A DNA stretch of 64,000 bases, from assembly GCF_947631165.1 (NCBI RefSeq), contig NZ_CANRKH010000004.1, forward strand, positions 62,001-126,000, given 5' to 3'. Positions 53,029 through 61,726 of the stretch are shown here, one piece after another. The stretch comes from an uncultured Dysosmobacter sp. Lineage in GTDB: Bacteria > Bacillota > Clostridia > Oscillospirales > Oscillospiraceae. Each line of letters begins with the position of its first letter. Position 1 is the first letter of the stretch. The notes beneath the pieces are model-generated. The model was not told the DNA's origin and made no database searches. It worked only from the letters and a program-made list of their open reading frames with translations. A program made the position numbers and the translations under genes.

Positions 53029-54561
53029 TTATTGGAAGGAGTGGCTGGTCAATTGTCCCCTGCCGCAAACAGCCTCTTTTCTCCCATCAAAGCGGGGGTC
53101 CACATACTGCTGAAACCAATCGCCTAACTGGGCCGCGAGAGCTGCCTGGACCTCCGCATACTGAGATCTTCCATAGAGGTTTTTTTCCTCGCCGGGGTCA
53201 CCTGCCAAATCGTAAAGCTCGTTGGGACCGTCGGGATACCGCAGCACCAGCTTCCACTCCATAGTGCGGATCATGCGGCAGGGACCGTATTCATCAAACA
53301 CCACGACACTGTCCCGCACCCGCTGTGCTTTGCCGGTCAGCAGCCTCGCAAAGCTGACTCCCGGCATTTCGGCCGGCTTTTGAAAGGGTACGTCCGCCAT
53401 GTCCAAAATCGTCTCGTACAGGTCATAATGGCTGGCCATCTCATGGCACACCCAATTCTCTGGGATAACGCCCGGGCAGGCGAACAGCCCCGGCACCTTC
53501 ACGGAGGTATCGTACATGTTGACCGGCAACGTGCCATTGCCCTTGCCCCATATGCCGTGATGCCCCATATTCATGCCGTTATCGCCGGTGAATACGATCA
53601 TGGTGTCCTCAGCCAGCCCGCGCGCTTCCAGCTCGTCCAGCAAGCGTCCCACCTGGGCGTCCATCGCCGTAACAGCGGCATAGTAGCCGGTCAGGCTCTC
53701 TCTGCGGTGCTCCTGCCAGGTTTCCGGGATCGGCCCATACTTGGCGGAGGAAAAGCGGATGCCCTCATGAGACTCGCTGTTCCACTGTGCCAGCGTCTTT
53801 TTTCCATTGGGCGCCCAAGGGTGCGGCGGGACATTGGGCGTGGAGTCAAAGGGGCAGTCCCGGTACAGATCGATATATTCCTTGGGATGACTGACCTCAG
53901 ACCATGGGGAATGAGGGGCCGTGAAGTGGACTGCCAGGAAAAACGGGTCCTCCGGCCGCTGGCGGAGGTCCAGAAACGCGATGGCGTTATCGGCGATGAT
54001 GTTCGTGATATATTGGCCGTGCTTCAATTCCATGACGCCGTTTTCCAGCACCACCGGATAGAAGTAGTTTTCGCCGCCCATGGCGGTGGTTTTCCAATAG
54101 CTGAAGCCAGCTTGCGGCGTGTAGCTGTCGCCCATGTGCCACTTGCCGGAAAGGCCGCATTCATAGCCATTTTCCGCCAGAAGCTGGGTAAAGGCCACAT
54201 GTCTGTCCAGATACCGGATGGGCTTATCGCCATGGAGCTGGCTTTTGGGCCATCGATACTCCCAAGTGATCGTATCGGATGCAAATGCTTTTTTCAATTC
54301 ATCCGACAGGACCCGTTCGTCCAGATGGCCCTTAGCCAGCCAGTCATGCACGCCATGCTGGGAGGGGATCTTCCCTGTGTAAATGGACATTCTGGCCGGT
54401 GAACACACTGGAGACGCGCAGAAGAAGTTATCAAAGCGCACGCCATGGGCGGCGATGCGGTCCAGATTCGGCGTTTTCAATTCGTGATTTCCCGCGCAGC
54501 CCATAGCCCATGCGCCGTGGTCATCGGTCAGAATGAACAAAATATTTTTACGTTTGCTCAT
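53029..54561 (-). CDS. Cys-type sulfatase without signal peptide
   Basis: Hydrolyses a sulfate ester. The 510 residues start NILFILTDDHGAW with the two metal-binding Asp (D13, D14), and carry C53-S-P-A-R57, the site where Cys is converted to formylglycine, followed by SIYTGKIPSQHG. FTGDNGMNMGHHG supplies the second metal site. There is no signal peptide, so the enzyme acts in the cytoplasm. In anaerobes the Cys is oxidised by a radical-SAM anSME, which is not in this window. The start follows GAGG at 7 nt; an upstream frame adds 18 residues without one. It is last in the TctCBA locus. Confidence 0.93.
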   Translation of the reverse strand: MSKRKNILFILTDDHGAWAMGCAGNHELKTPNLDRIAAHGVRFDNFFCASPVCSPARMSIYTGKIPSQHGVHDWLAKGHLDERVLSDELKKAFASDTITWEYRWPKSQLHGDKPIRYLDRHVAFTQLLAENGYECGLSGKWHMGDSYTPQAGFSYWKTTAMGGENYFYPVVLENGVMELKHGQYITNIIADNAIAFLDLRQRPEDPFFLAVHFTAPHSPWSEVSHPKEYIDLYRDCPFDSTPNVPPHPWAPNGKKTLAQWNSESHEGIRFSSAKYGPIPETWQEHRRESLTGYYAAVTAMDAQVGRLLDELEARGLAEDTMIVFTGDNGMNMGHHGIWGKGNGTLPVNMYDTSVKVPGLFACPGVIPENWVCHEMASHYDLYETILDMADVPFQKPAEMPGVSFARLLTGKAQRVRDSVVVFDEYGPCRMIRTMEWKLVLRYPDGPNELYDLAGDPGEEKNLYGRSQYAEVQAALAAQLGDWFQQYVDPRFDGRKEAVCGRGQLTSHSFQ

Positions 54562-54577
54562 ACTCTCGCCTCGATTT

Positions 54578-54760
54578 TCAGAGATCAATGGAATAGCCTG
54601 CCGGCATCCGGGCAAGTTCCTCCGCCTGACGCATCATCCGCCGTGGCACTTCCGCGGTCTTTCTCTGGCCCCGGATCATCAGGGGAATGTGAACAGCGGC
54701 TTCCAGCACCAAGGACCGCCGTATACGGAGATGGGCGACAATGTCCTCTGTATGCTGCGA
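54578..54760 (-). pseudogene. Possible remnant of a second sulfatase
   Basis: In the 206-nt gap between the TIM-barrel gene and the sulfatase one minus-strand frame of about 60 codons reads EDIVAHLRIRRSLVLEAAVHIPLMIRG in outline; the part EAAVHIPLMIRG resembles the YEEAVHIPLIIRGP region of sulfatases. No start or other motif is visible. This is a weak call from one short match. Confidence 0.25.
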
Positions 54761-54767
54761 GGATGCT

Positions 54768-55544
54768 TCAGCTTTTGCAAAAGAGTGATTCTAAATAGCG
54801 CATATCATCTTGATAGACAGCCATATCCGTATAGTTCATGTACTCGAATACTCCCACGGCGTCCGGCGTGTACTTTGCACACCCCTCCGCGAAGGCACTC
54901 CAGTCAATAATCCCGTCCCGCAGCCTTTCGTGGGAATCTTGTCTGCCGTTATTATTGTGCAGATGATACGCGCAAACCCGGTGGTTCAGCGTCTTTTGAA
55001 GCTGCGCGATATCCATGCCGGCAACGGCTGCGTGTCCTACGTCTATCACACATCGCAATTCGGGAATCGTTTTAAACAGCCGCAGGAACTGCTCTTGATT
55101 AAACAACGGAACCCTTCCCGAGCAAAGATTTTCCGCGCCGAGGACGACCTCTTCCGCCTTGCAGATCTCGTGGAACCGGGCAAGGCGTTCCAAGGCACGC
55201 TGCCGGCAATCGCTCCTGTATACGGAGTCGTCAGGGCGTTCCACTTCACCATAGGTATGCACGACATAGAACTCGCCGTTGAATCGATGGTACAGGTCAA
55301 ACGGCTTTTTCAGCGTTTCAAACAGCTTGCTCTCACTGCAATCCGCAGCAATATCAACGAACGCGAAGGGTGCGTGAATGCTGAATGGCCCCGGATCACG
55401 CACAGATAATTCCGTGAGCAGGCAGTTCCATTGATCCTCACTGCCAAACTCATAAAAGATCTCTACGCCAAAGGGTTTTTCGATTTTTAGCAGCTGTCTG
55501 ATCTTAAATTTGTAAAAGCTGCAGGTACTGATGCTGTATCTCAT
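54768..55544 (-). CDS. Xylose-isomerase-like TIM-barrel protein (sugar phosphate isomerase/epimerase family)
   Basis: A 258-residue AP-endonuclease-2-type TIM barrel: GVEIFYEFGSED, FSIHAPFAF, VVHTYGEVE, LGAENLCSG, CVIDVGHAAVAG, AYHLHNNNGRQDSHERL and GVFEYMNY place Glu, Asp and His where this family binds metal. The family includes isomerases, epimerases and dehydratases of sugars and cyclitols. Its ATG overlaps the tctA stop by ATGA, so it is part of the transporter operon and likely acts on the imported compound. Confidence 0.85.
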   Translation of the reverse strand: MRYSISTCSFYKFKIRQLLKIEKPFGVEIFYEFGSEDQWNCLLTELSVRDPGPFSIHAPFAFVDIAADCSESKLFETLKKPFDLYHRFNGEFYVVHTYGEVERPDDSVYRSDCRQRALERLARFHEICKAEEVVLGAENLCSGRVPLFNQEQFLRLFKTIPELRCVIDVGHAAVAGMDIAQLQKTLNHRVCAYHLHNNNGRQDSHERLRDGIIDWSAFAEGCAKYTPDAVGVFEYMNYTDMAVYQDDMRYLESLFCKS

Positions 55545-57046
55545 TTTTCCGCCGCCTCTCCAGCTCTTTTCCTGAGGGCCTTGATTGCCTTGGAGATCGT
55601 GGGATATACCAACAGCAGCAAAGAGAACAGCAGAATGCAGAAGCAGATGGGGCGTCTGACAAGGATCATGGGATCGCCATAGGACACCATCAGTGAGCGC
55701 CGCAGATTGGTTTCACACAGTGTTCCAAGCACCAGTGCGATCGTAAACGGGATGACAGGAATCCCAAATTTTTTCATCAGGAAGCCGATCAGCGCAAACA
55801 CGATCAGTACAGCGACCTCGATCATGCTGTTGCTGATGGCGAACGCGCCCATCGTACACAGCACAACGATGCATGGCAGCAAAATATTTTCCGGGATGCG
55901 GGACACATTTACAAACAGCTTGATAAACAAAGACCCCTGAAGCAGCATGAAAATATTGATCACAAGCAGACCGCCCATAATGGCATAAACCCAAATGCTG
56001 CCGGCACTGAACAGCTTTGCGCCCGGTGTAATGCCCTGCATGGTCAGCGCACCCAGCATGATCGCCATCACAGCGTCGCCAGGTATCCCCATTGTCAGCA
56101 TGGGGATCAATGTTGCGCCGGTAACGGCGTTGTTGCCGGTTTCCGGTGCCAGAACACCTTCAATACTCCCCTTCCCGAACTTCTCGGGGTTTTTAGAGGC
56201 CCGACGGGCCTCATTGTAAGAAAACATGGCGGAGATTCCGCCTCCAGTACCGGGAATCGCGCCAATAATGACGCCAATAACGGAAGATTTCAAAATGGTT
56301 TTCCAATATTTCAGCAGATCCCGCAGCCGCAGGGCAGACTTGCTGATCTCATAGCCCCGCGTGCCGCTGTCGCCCTTTTGACGTGCCGTATTGCACTCAA
56401 ACAGCACCTGGCTCAACGCATACACACCCAGCATACAGGTAACAGGGCGAAACCCGGCCATCAAGCTGCGGCTCCCAAAGATCATGCGGCCCGTCCCAAA
56501 AATAGGATCCAGCCCGACACAGCAGACCAGCAGGCCCAGCAGCGCCGAGATCAGGCCCTTTATAATATTGTCCTTTGACAGACTGATTGTCGCGCACAGG
56601 CCAAACAGGCAGATCGCAAACATCTCCGGGGACGCGATCACCTCCACAATCTTCGCCAGCTGGGGTGCCAGGAAGAGCAGTGCGGCCGCGCTGATCAGCC
56701 CGCCGATCGTAGAACCGTATAAGGCGGCTTTCAGCGCATCGCCCGCACGGCCCTGCTTTGCAAGGGGATAGCCGTCCAGCGTCGTTGCCGCGGAATTGGG
56801 CGTGCCGGGCGTGTTGATCAGGATGGCGGTGATGCTCCCTCCGTACATACCGCCGACATAACCGCCCAACAGCATGAACATGCTTGGGATGGACTCCATC
56901 CCGATGGTCATGGTCAAAAGCACTGTGACCGCAAAGGACACAGAGAGGCCCGGCATGGCACCAATTACAATGCCTGCGAACAGGCCAAGATTCATCATCA
57001 AAAGATTATGGATCGTAAAGATCTCGGCTAAAACGGCAAGTGACAT
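55541..57046 (-). CDS. tctA: Tripartite tricarboxylate transporter, large membrane subunit TctA
   Basis: Large permease subunit of a TTT-family secondary transporter, 501 residues with about 12 helices. The TctA signature GAMPGLSVSFAV near the N-terminus and INTPGTPNSAATTLDGYPLA follow the family. A second repeat appears as GAIPGTGGGISAMFSYNEARR and EGVLAPETGNNA. AAGGAG lies 6 nt before the chosen ATG; an upstream frame into tctB is not used. Confidence 0.95.
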   Translation of the reverse strand: MSLAVLAEIFTIHNLLMMNLGLFAGIVIGAMPGLSVSFAVTVLLTMTIGMESIPSMFMLLGGYVGGMYGGSITAILINTPGTPNSAATTLDGYPLAKQGRAGDALKAALYGSTIGGLISAAALLFLAPQLAKIVEVIASPEMFAICLFGLCATISLSKDNIIKGLISALLGLLVCCVGLDPIFGTGRMIFGSRSLMAGFRPVTCMLGVYALSQVLFECNTARQKGDSGTRGYEISKSALRLRDLLKYWKTILKSSVIGVIIGAIPGTGGGISAMFSYNEARRASKNPEKFGKGSIEGVLAPETGNNAVTGATLIPMLTMGIPGDAVMAIMLGALTMQGITPGAKLFSAGSIWVYAIMGGLLVINIFMLLQGSLFIKLFVNVSRIPENILLPCIVVLCTMGAFAISNSMIEVAVLIVFALIGFLMKKFGIPVIPFTIALVLGTLCETNLRRSLMVSYGDPMILVRRPICFCILLFSLLLLVYPTISKAIKALRKRAGEAAEK

Positions 57047-57057
57047 AAGCGTCTCCT

Positions 57058-57546
57058 TTAACGAATCGGTACCAACAGGATTTTTGTAAACAACAAGTAG
57101 ATAATGGCTGTGAACGCATAAAATATGGCATACATCTGCCACTTCCGGCAGCGCAGGCACCAAAGGATAATTGGCGGGACGATTATCGTTGCGGGAATGA
57201 TACCGAAGCATTTAAACAGCAGCCCGTAAATCACAATAAGTGCAAAAATAACGTAGGGAAACAGCGCTTCCCGCCACTGTCCGGCGGTCCTCTTCTCAGC
57301 CGTCTCCCGCTCTCCACACACGCCCAGCTTCCAATATACGATCAGGCTCTTGACAAAGCCGATCACCGATACCAGCAGCAGGCCACTGGCGATCAGCTGG
57401 GGAAATGATTTGGGAGTAAAGGACTCCACTTCCATCATGGCCGTGACCTTGATCTGTGTTGGGATGACCCAAAAAAGCAGCACAAGGGATAAAATGATAA
57501 AGAAGAGCATCATATAAATATCTGTTTTTGCCTTTTTTCGATCCAA
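57058..57546 (-). CDS. tctB: Tripartite tricarboxylate transporter, small membrane subunit TctB
   Basis: Small membrane subunit, 162 residues with four helices (MMLFFIILSLVLLFWVIP, LIASGLLLVSVIGF, ALFPYVIFALIVIYGLL, FYAFTAIIYLLFTKIL) and the TctB-like SFTPKSFPQL loop. It lies 11 bp before tctA and 97 bp after tctC, with a hairpin in the latter gap. Confidence 0.92.
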   Translation of the reverse strand: MDRKKAKTDIYMMLFFIILSLVLLFWVIPTQIKVTAMMEVESFTPKSFPQLIASGLLLVSVIGFVKSLIVYWKLGVCGERETAEKRTAGQWREALFPYVIFALIVIYGLLFKCFGIIPATIIVPPIILWCLRCRKWQMYAIFYAFTAIIYLLFTKILLVPIR

Positions 57547-57574
57547 ATCGAACGCCTCCTCTCATATTGGAAAA

Positions 57575-57602
57575 GGTCAGGCCGCGGCAGCGCAGCCTGA
57601 CC
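57575..57602 (-). terminator. Attenuator hairpin between tctC and tctB
   Basis: On the minus strand GGTCAGGC pairs with GCCTGACC and TTTTCC follows. A weak terminator here would leave more mRNA for the binding protein than for the permease, the stoichiometry such transporters need. Confidence 0.55.
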
Positions 57603-57643
57603 CCTTACTTCTTAAAATCTGAATGCGGGGGAGCCACTCACAC

Positions 57644-58714
57644 TCACATCAAGCCCGCGCTGGTCAGGATCTCCTCATACAAAACAAACGCGTCTTTGAC
57701 AAGAGCAGTGATCTCTTCAGAGTCCTGAATAGAGGCGAAGGAACCGCAGCCGCTGTTCAGCAGATACTCCGCGTAAGCGTCCGAAGCAAGAATACCATCG
57801 ATCTCCTTCGTCAGATACGAGACGATCTCATCAGGCGTATCCGCATTGACGCCAACGATCTTCCAGCCGGCCAGCGCGTCCATGTTTTTGATGCCGTAAT
57901 CGCCGACGGCGGGAACATCCTGCAGATAATAAGAGGGCTCATTGGCCAGGCAGGCGATGGTATTGCACTCGCCATCGTTATAGTGGGTATAAATGAAGTT
58001 ATCATCAGAGATCGCGAAATCCACTTCGCCGGTCAGCAGAGCCTGATAGGCGCCATTATTGCCATCATAGGCGATCGCCTTGCCAAGACTGGCTCCCTCG
58101 ATTTGGCCCAGCAGAGACAGAATGCTCAAATGGCCGTAACCTCCGCTGTTGGGCACCGCATAGGAAAACTCATTATGGGATGTAACAAAGGCCACAAAGT
58201 CGTCATAGGTCTTGATATCGGAATCGACCGGAACTGTGATGGTAGCCATGCAGGCAGGCGTGATCATCGCAATCAGCTTGATATCCTCCAAGCCGTAACC
58301 AATATCCGGATTCATCAATGGCTGCGTGATCAGGCCGGCATTCGCCAGAGAGAAGATCGTGTAGCCGTCACTGCCGCGGGACAGTGCGTCGTTAATGCCA
58401 ATCGTCTGATTGCCGCCGGTCACATTTTCAACACTGATATTGGTACCAATACTGGCTTGAAGTGCATCCGCCAGCTGGCGGCTGGCCAAATCAGTGGGAG
58501 AACCGGCGGCCACGGGAACGATCCAGGAAATATTCTTTGTGGGATAGTCATCAGGCTTTGCTCCGGGTTCGGGTGCCGCGGCAGGCTCATTCACCGAAGG
58601 CTGGGCAGGCTCATCTGCCGGAGGCTGCGAGTCGGATTTCGAGCAGGCAGCCAAGCTTGCCGCCAAAACCAGGGCCAGGCACAGTGAGAAAAACTTCTTT
58701 GTAATGCGTTTCAT
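57644..58714 (-). CDS. tctC: Tripartite tricarboxylate transporter, substrate-binding lipoprotein TctC
   Basis: Extracytoplasmic binding protein of 356 residues. It has a lipoprotein signal (FFSLCLALVLAASLAAC, lipid-modified Cys24), a Pro/Glu-rich linker to about residue 55, and the Bug/TctC fold: ISWIVPVAAGSPTDLASRQLA, GGNQTIGINDALSRGSDGYT and PNSGGYGHLSILSLLG. The family binds carboxylates, mostly through two beta-loop motifs. AGGAG precedes the ATG at about 9 nt. The ligand is unknown but probably carries a carboxylate. Confidence 0.94.
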   Translation of the reverse strand: MKRITKKFFSLCLALVLAASLAACSKSDSQPPADEPAQPSVNEPAAAPEPGAKPDDYPTKNISWIVPVAAGSPTDLASRQLADALQASIGTNISVENVTGGNQTIGINDALSRGSDGYTIFSLANAGLITQPLMNPDIGYGLEDIKLIAMITPACMATITVPVDSDIKTYDDFVAFVTSHNEFSYAVPNSGGYGHLSILSLLGQIEGASLGKAIAYDGNNGAYQALLTGEVDFAISDDNFIYTHYNDGECNTIACLANEPSYYLQDVPAVGDYGIKNMDALAGWKIVGVNADTPDEIVSYLTKEIDGILASDAYAEYLLNSGCGSFASIQDSEEITALVKDAFVLYEEILTSAGLM

Positions 58715-58770
58715 TGAAACCTCTCCTTCTTCATCTTTTACAAATTCAACGGAATTTGCAGGGGAACACA

Positions 58771-59697
58771 TTAGGGGGTATATTCTTTAAAATAACAAAT
58801 GGCGTCATGCTCCAAGTCATCCGGATCGGTTTTGCGGTTGCAGCTAAACCATAATTTACCGTTTGCGTTGTCGCAGGATTCGATCTCAAACAACGTCGGA
58901 AATGCTTTGGATGTAATGCGGAATGATAAATCCTCAGAGGCCATGATCGTTCCGCTCGCTTGAGATACATTATCATAAACCAAGATCACACTGATATTGT
59001 CATAGGTCATTGGAACATAAAGCCGATCTGTACCTGCCTTATAGCCAATTCCTTGATGGCGATATGCAGAAATGTTGTCGATCACACTTCCGTTCACCTT
59101 TGCATTTTCATAATCAATATCAAACGCATGTGTTACATTCACGATGCCGCTTGGCTGATTCTTTTCAACAGTGGCTTTGTAAAACGAATGTCCCGTATTA
59201 TCTCCCGGCCATTCGAAAAACAAGAAGTATAAATTGTCCGTGTCTTTGCCAAGAAGTTCGGCACCCCCCATGCGAATCGGCTCTCCATTGTACCGTAAAT
59301 CATAATCCGCCGCATGATAATAAGTTGTTCCTGAATACCTGAGTTTTACAAAACCCTGACCGTCATTTTTCATTGTGGGTATATACATACAGCTGCTGGT
59401 TCCATCATTGGCTAAAACAATATCATTTGCATGTCCCAGGTAAGTTGCAAACATTTTATTCGTATCGCCATTTTTCATTTGAGTCAAAGTCCCATCACTT
59501 TGTCTCGCTCTATAAATGATCTGCTTGGTTTCTGCACCGTTGATTTTTGCACAATACAGGTATGTATCTCCAGCCGCAAAGCCTTGCATCTTAGAACATC
59601 CATTTGCATCTGGAATAGTCACAAGCACATTATAAGTATTGTAATATGCGGCAGATGCCGCGATGGAAAGAATGATTGCCGCACATATTGACAACAC
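58771..59697 (-). CDS. Exported protein of unknown function, possible nonsense mutation near start
   Basis: Not recognised. About 308 residues: a hydrophobic export signal (SICAAIILSIAASAAYY), then a beta-rich body with repeats of the type YLYCAKINGAETKQIIYR and LYFLFFEWPGDN, compatible with a beta-propeller. It is markedly AT-rich. A perfect RBS-ATG upstream (GGGGAG, then ATG at 59724) reads MEVKIGR and meets TGA at 59701-59703 before GVLSICAAIIL in the same frame, so the gene has either lost its first codons to a nonsense change or restarts at GTG 59697 as given. It is first in the transporter operon. Confidence 0.6.
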   Translation of the reverse strand: MLSICAAIILSIAASAAYYNTYNVLVTIPDANGCSKMQGFAAGDTYLYCAKINGAETKQIIYRARQSDGTLTQMKNGDTNKMFATYLGHANDIVLANDGTSSCMYIPTMKNDGQGFVKLRYSGTTYYHAADYDLRYNGEPIRMGGAELLGKDTDNLYFLFFEWPGDNTGHSFYKATVEKNQPSGIVNVTHAFDIDYENAKVNGSVIDNISAYRHQGIGYKAGTDRLYVPMTYDNISVILVYDNVSQASGTIMASEDLSFRITSKAFPTLFEIESCDNANGKLWFSCNRKTDPDDLEHDAICYFKEYTP

Positions 59698-59787
59698 ACC
59701 TCATCGGCCTATTTTCACCTCCATGTATGCTTCTCCCCTTTTATCTTTTACTTATGCCAGAGTCCATGAGGTTGACCTGCATTCAGT

Positions 59788-59818
59788 CTTTAGTATTTTG
59801 TATATCATACACTAAAAG
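59788..59818. promoter_or_regulatory. Possible LacI operator over the operon promoter
   Basis: CTTTAGT ... ACTAAAAG form an imperfect inverted repeat spanning the -10 box. The ACTAAA word recurs at 59901 and 59996. Binding by the adjacent LacI regulator is inferred. Confidence 0.4.
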
Positions 59819-59827
59819 CGTTGTCAA
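59799..59827 (-). promoter_or_regulatory. Predicted sigma-A promoter of the tct-sulfatase operon
   Basis: Minus-strand TTGACA and TATACA with a 17-nt spacer, about 75 nt before the first gene. Confidence 0.75.
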
Positions 59828-59901
59828 TACCCGAGAATTTTACACAGTTTTCACAATTTTCAATAAATCTTTTCTCTTCAAAAAAGTTTCTAAAATTATT
59901 A

Positions 59902-60009
59902 CTAAATTTTTTAGCGTGAAATCAAAAAGAAACGCCTCCTGCGGGGCTTTCGGCTCTTTGTATCGGAAATGTTGACCATTTTCTGATAAATAGTTACTAA
60001 AATTTTTAG
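59902..60009. promoter_or_regulatory. Two further near-palindromes, candidate LacI-family sites
   Basis: CTAAATTTTTTAG (59902-59914) and CTAAAATTTTTAG (59997-60009), both preceded by TTA and followed by C, about 95 bp apart and so nine helical turns. The rest of this AT-rich gap (59725-60049) shows nothing else. Confidence 0.35.
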
Positions 60010-60049
60010 CAAAAATTTCAATAAATTTTTTTGATCTTGGGAGAAAAAA

Positions 60050-60080
60050 GAAGCTCAGGCGCTGATAGCTCCTGAACTTC
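60050..60080 (-). terminator. Terminator after the LacI-family gene
   Basis: GAAGTTCAGG/CCTGAGCTTC (one G-U) with an 11-nt loop, followed on the minus strand by TTTTTTCTCCC. Confidence 0.85.
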
Positions 60081-60089
60081 CTTTTCTGT

Positions 60090-61208
60090 TTACAACTTGT
60101 TATTTTTTGCCGGATCCTGCTCCATATATCGCTCCGAGCATCGGGCGGTACTTTTGCGGCAGATCAGGCGGGGAGCATATTCGATCCTGGTGATGCTGAC
60201 CGGAGAGTCCTCCCTGTCGCTGCTGTTTCTCGTCCGGATCTTTCCGATCAGCAGATCCACAGAGTCCAGCGCTTTCTGCCGTGTATATGGCTCCACCGTC
60301 GTCAGCGCGATCCGCTGAAACGCAGAATAAGACAGATTGTCGCATCCACAGACGGAATAATCCTGCGGGATCTTCTTCCCACGTTCCAAAATCGCGTCCA
60401 TAACACCATAGGCCATCATATCATTCGTGGCCGCAAAAGCTGTAACCGGCGCCCCAATGTCAAGCAGATGGCTTACCAGCAAATGCCCCGTCTCATAGCC
60501 CTCCAGATTTTCCGCATTCTCCAGATGCTCCGTTTCCACTGTACTTATGTGCAGATATTCATCCGGATCAAGGCCATGCTCCCACATGCAGCTGCGCAGT
60601 CCTTCGATCCGGCGGCTTCGGGCGGACTGCGTTTTGGTGAGCGGCTTTGAAATGTGGGCAATATAGCGGTGGCCCAGGCTTATGAGATGTTCCGCGATCA
60701 GCTGCCCGATCTTATAATTGTCCAGTTCCATCGTATTGACACCCATTGTAGCGGATTTATCGTAAAGCTGGACCAGCGGTACTTCCATACTCAACAGCTG
60801 GACAGCGGAAATATTGTCCGGCTGATAGACCAGCAGGACCCCCGCCACCTGAAATTCCCGGCAGATCCGCACAATGTCGGCTTCCTGTTCTTCTTTCCGC
60901 TCTGTACATACCGTCAGCACGGAATATCCCAATTCACCGGCCCGCTGCTGGATCCCATCGATCATATTCAAATACAGCGCATTGTGGAAGGTGGGGTATA
61001 CCACCAGTAAAAGGCGGCCCATCACACTGTTCAGGCGGCTGTTTCCTAGTGTGCGGTAACCCAAACGGTCACAAGCATCCAGAACCCGTACCCTCGTCTC
61101 ATCCGAAAAGTTGATATTCTTGTAACTATTCAAAATCATAGACACTGTGGACTGGGACACACCTGCCAATTCCGCAACATCCTTTGCCGTTACTCGATGC
61201 TTTTTCAT
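60090..61208 (-). CDS. LacI-family transcriptional regulator
   Basis: A 372-residue repressor: the LacI HTH and hinge (VTAKDVAELAGVSQSTVSMI, RVLDACDRLG) followed by a periplasmic-binding-protein-like effector domain (GIQQRAGELGYSVLTV, ATNDMMAYGVMDAI, CGCDNL). It is immediately upstream of the exported protein-TctCBA-TIM barrel-sulfatase operon, with a terminator between, and most likely controls it in response to the substrate or its product. The start is chosen at MKKHRVTAKD behind GGGCGG. Confidence 0.92.
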   Translation of the reverse strand: MKKHRVTAKDVAELAGVSQSTVSMILNSYKNINFSDETRVRVLDACDRLGYRTLGNSRLNSVMGRLLLVVYPTFHNALYLNMIDGIQQRAGELGYSVLTVCTERKEEQEADIVRICREFQVAGVLLVYQPDNISAVQLLSMEVPLVQLYDKSATMGVNTMELDNYKIGQLIAEHLISLGHRYIAHISKPLTKTQSARSRRIEGLRSCMWEHGLDPDEYLHISTVETEHLENAENLEGYETGHLLVSHLLDIGAPVTAFAATNDMMAYGVMDAILERGKKIPQDYSVCGCDNLSYSAFQRIALTTVEPYTRQKALDSVDLLIGKIRTRNSSDREDSPVSITRIEYAPRLICRKSTARCSERYMEQDPAKNNKL

Positions 61209-61392
61209 ATGATCACCGCCCTGCCTCACCGATTCACCGTTTACAGAACACCGGTACTCGATATATCGTGCCGCCCACTCTACTGTCTGCTTTATTTAAA
61301 ATTGTAGCGCAGCTTTTGCACTTTGGCAAGGTTAAGTTTTTCCGCCTGACATCTCTATAACAAGCAAATAGTTTTAAAATTCGTGTAATGGC

Positions 61393-61510
61393 CACTGTAT
61401 GTATGCATTTCTACCCATGGTCTTGACCATGTATGTATCAATGCCTCATTCATCCACATGGGCGATTTTTTCTGGCGGCATGTCTTCGATTTACTCCCGA
61501 TACACTGCTA
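61393..61510 (-). pseudogene. IS630-type transposase fragment
   Basis: Within the 500-bp gap upstream of the lacI-like gene, one minus-strand frame reads YRE-stop-IEDMPPEKIAHVDE-stop-GIDTYMVKTMGRNAY. This follows the DDE-region pattern PPEKIVYVDESGID of IS630 transposases with two stops. The remainder of the gap (61230-61390 and 61510-61726) shows no gene I can support. Confidence 0.45.
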
Positions 61511-61726
61511 CCCTCCTCTTGGCAGCCGGTACGTCCGCGGGATTTAGAGCAGGCGACACCATTAAGAAACCCACAGGCCTCGGAATATTTCTGAAGCGGC
61601 TGGATGGCTCACTCCAACTCTTCCTGTTTGAGTGTCGGTTTACTGACCATGTACTTGCAGAACTAAAAATCCAACGCCCGCAGGCAGCTCAGATTGTCTG
61701 TTTCGCAATTTCTTCCCTTCTGTGAT

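Noticed and set aside
19398-59703. Several broken genes contain in-frame TGA (SLH gene, island integrase, exported protein, IS630 scrap), raising the idea of TGA recoding
   Set aside because: Intact housekeeping genes here use TGA as the normal stop (gltX, atpA, atpH, addB, mrnC), often in ATGA overlaps. The broken genes also carry TAA, TAG and frameshifts, so ordinary decay explains them.
61399-61725. Plus-strand frame of 108 codons upstream of the flavin reductases
   Set aside because: No RBS or known domain; the opposite strand carries IS630-like fragments, so this is better read as transposase debris.
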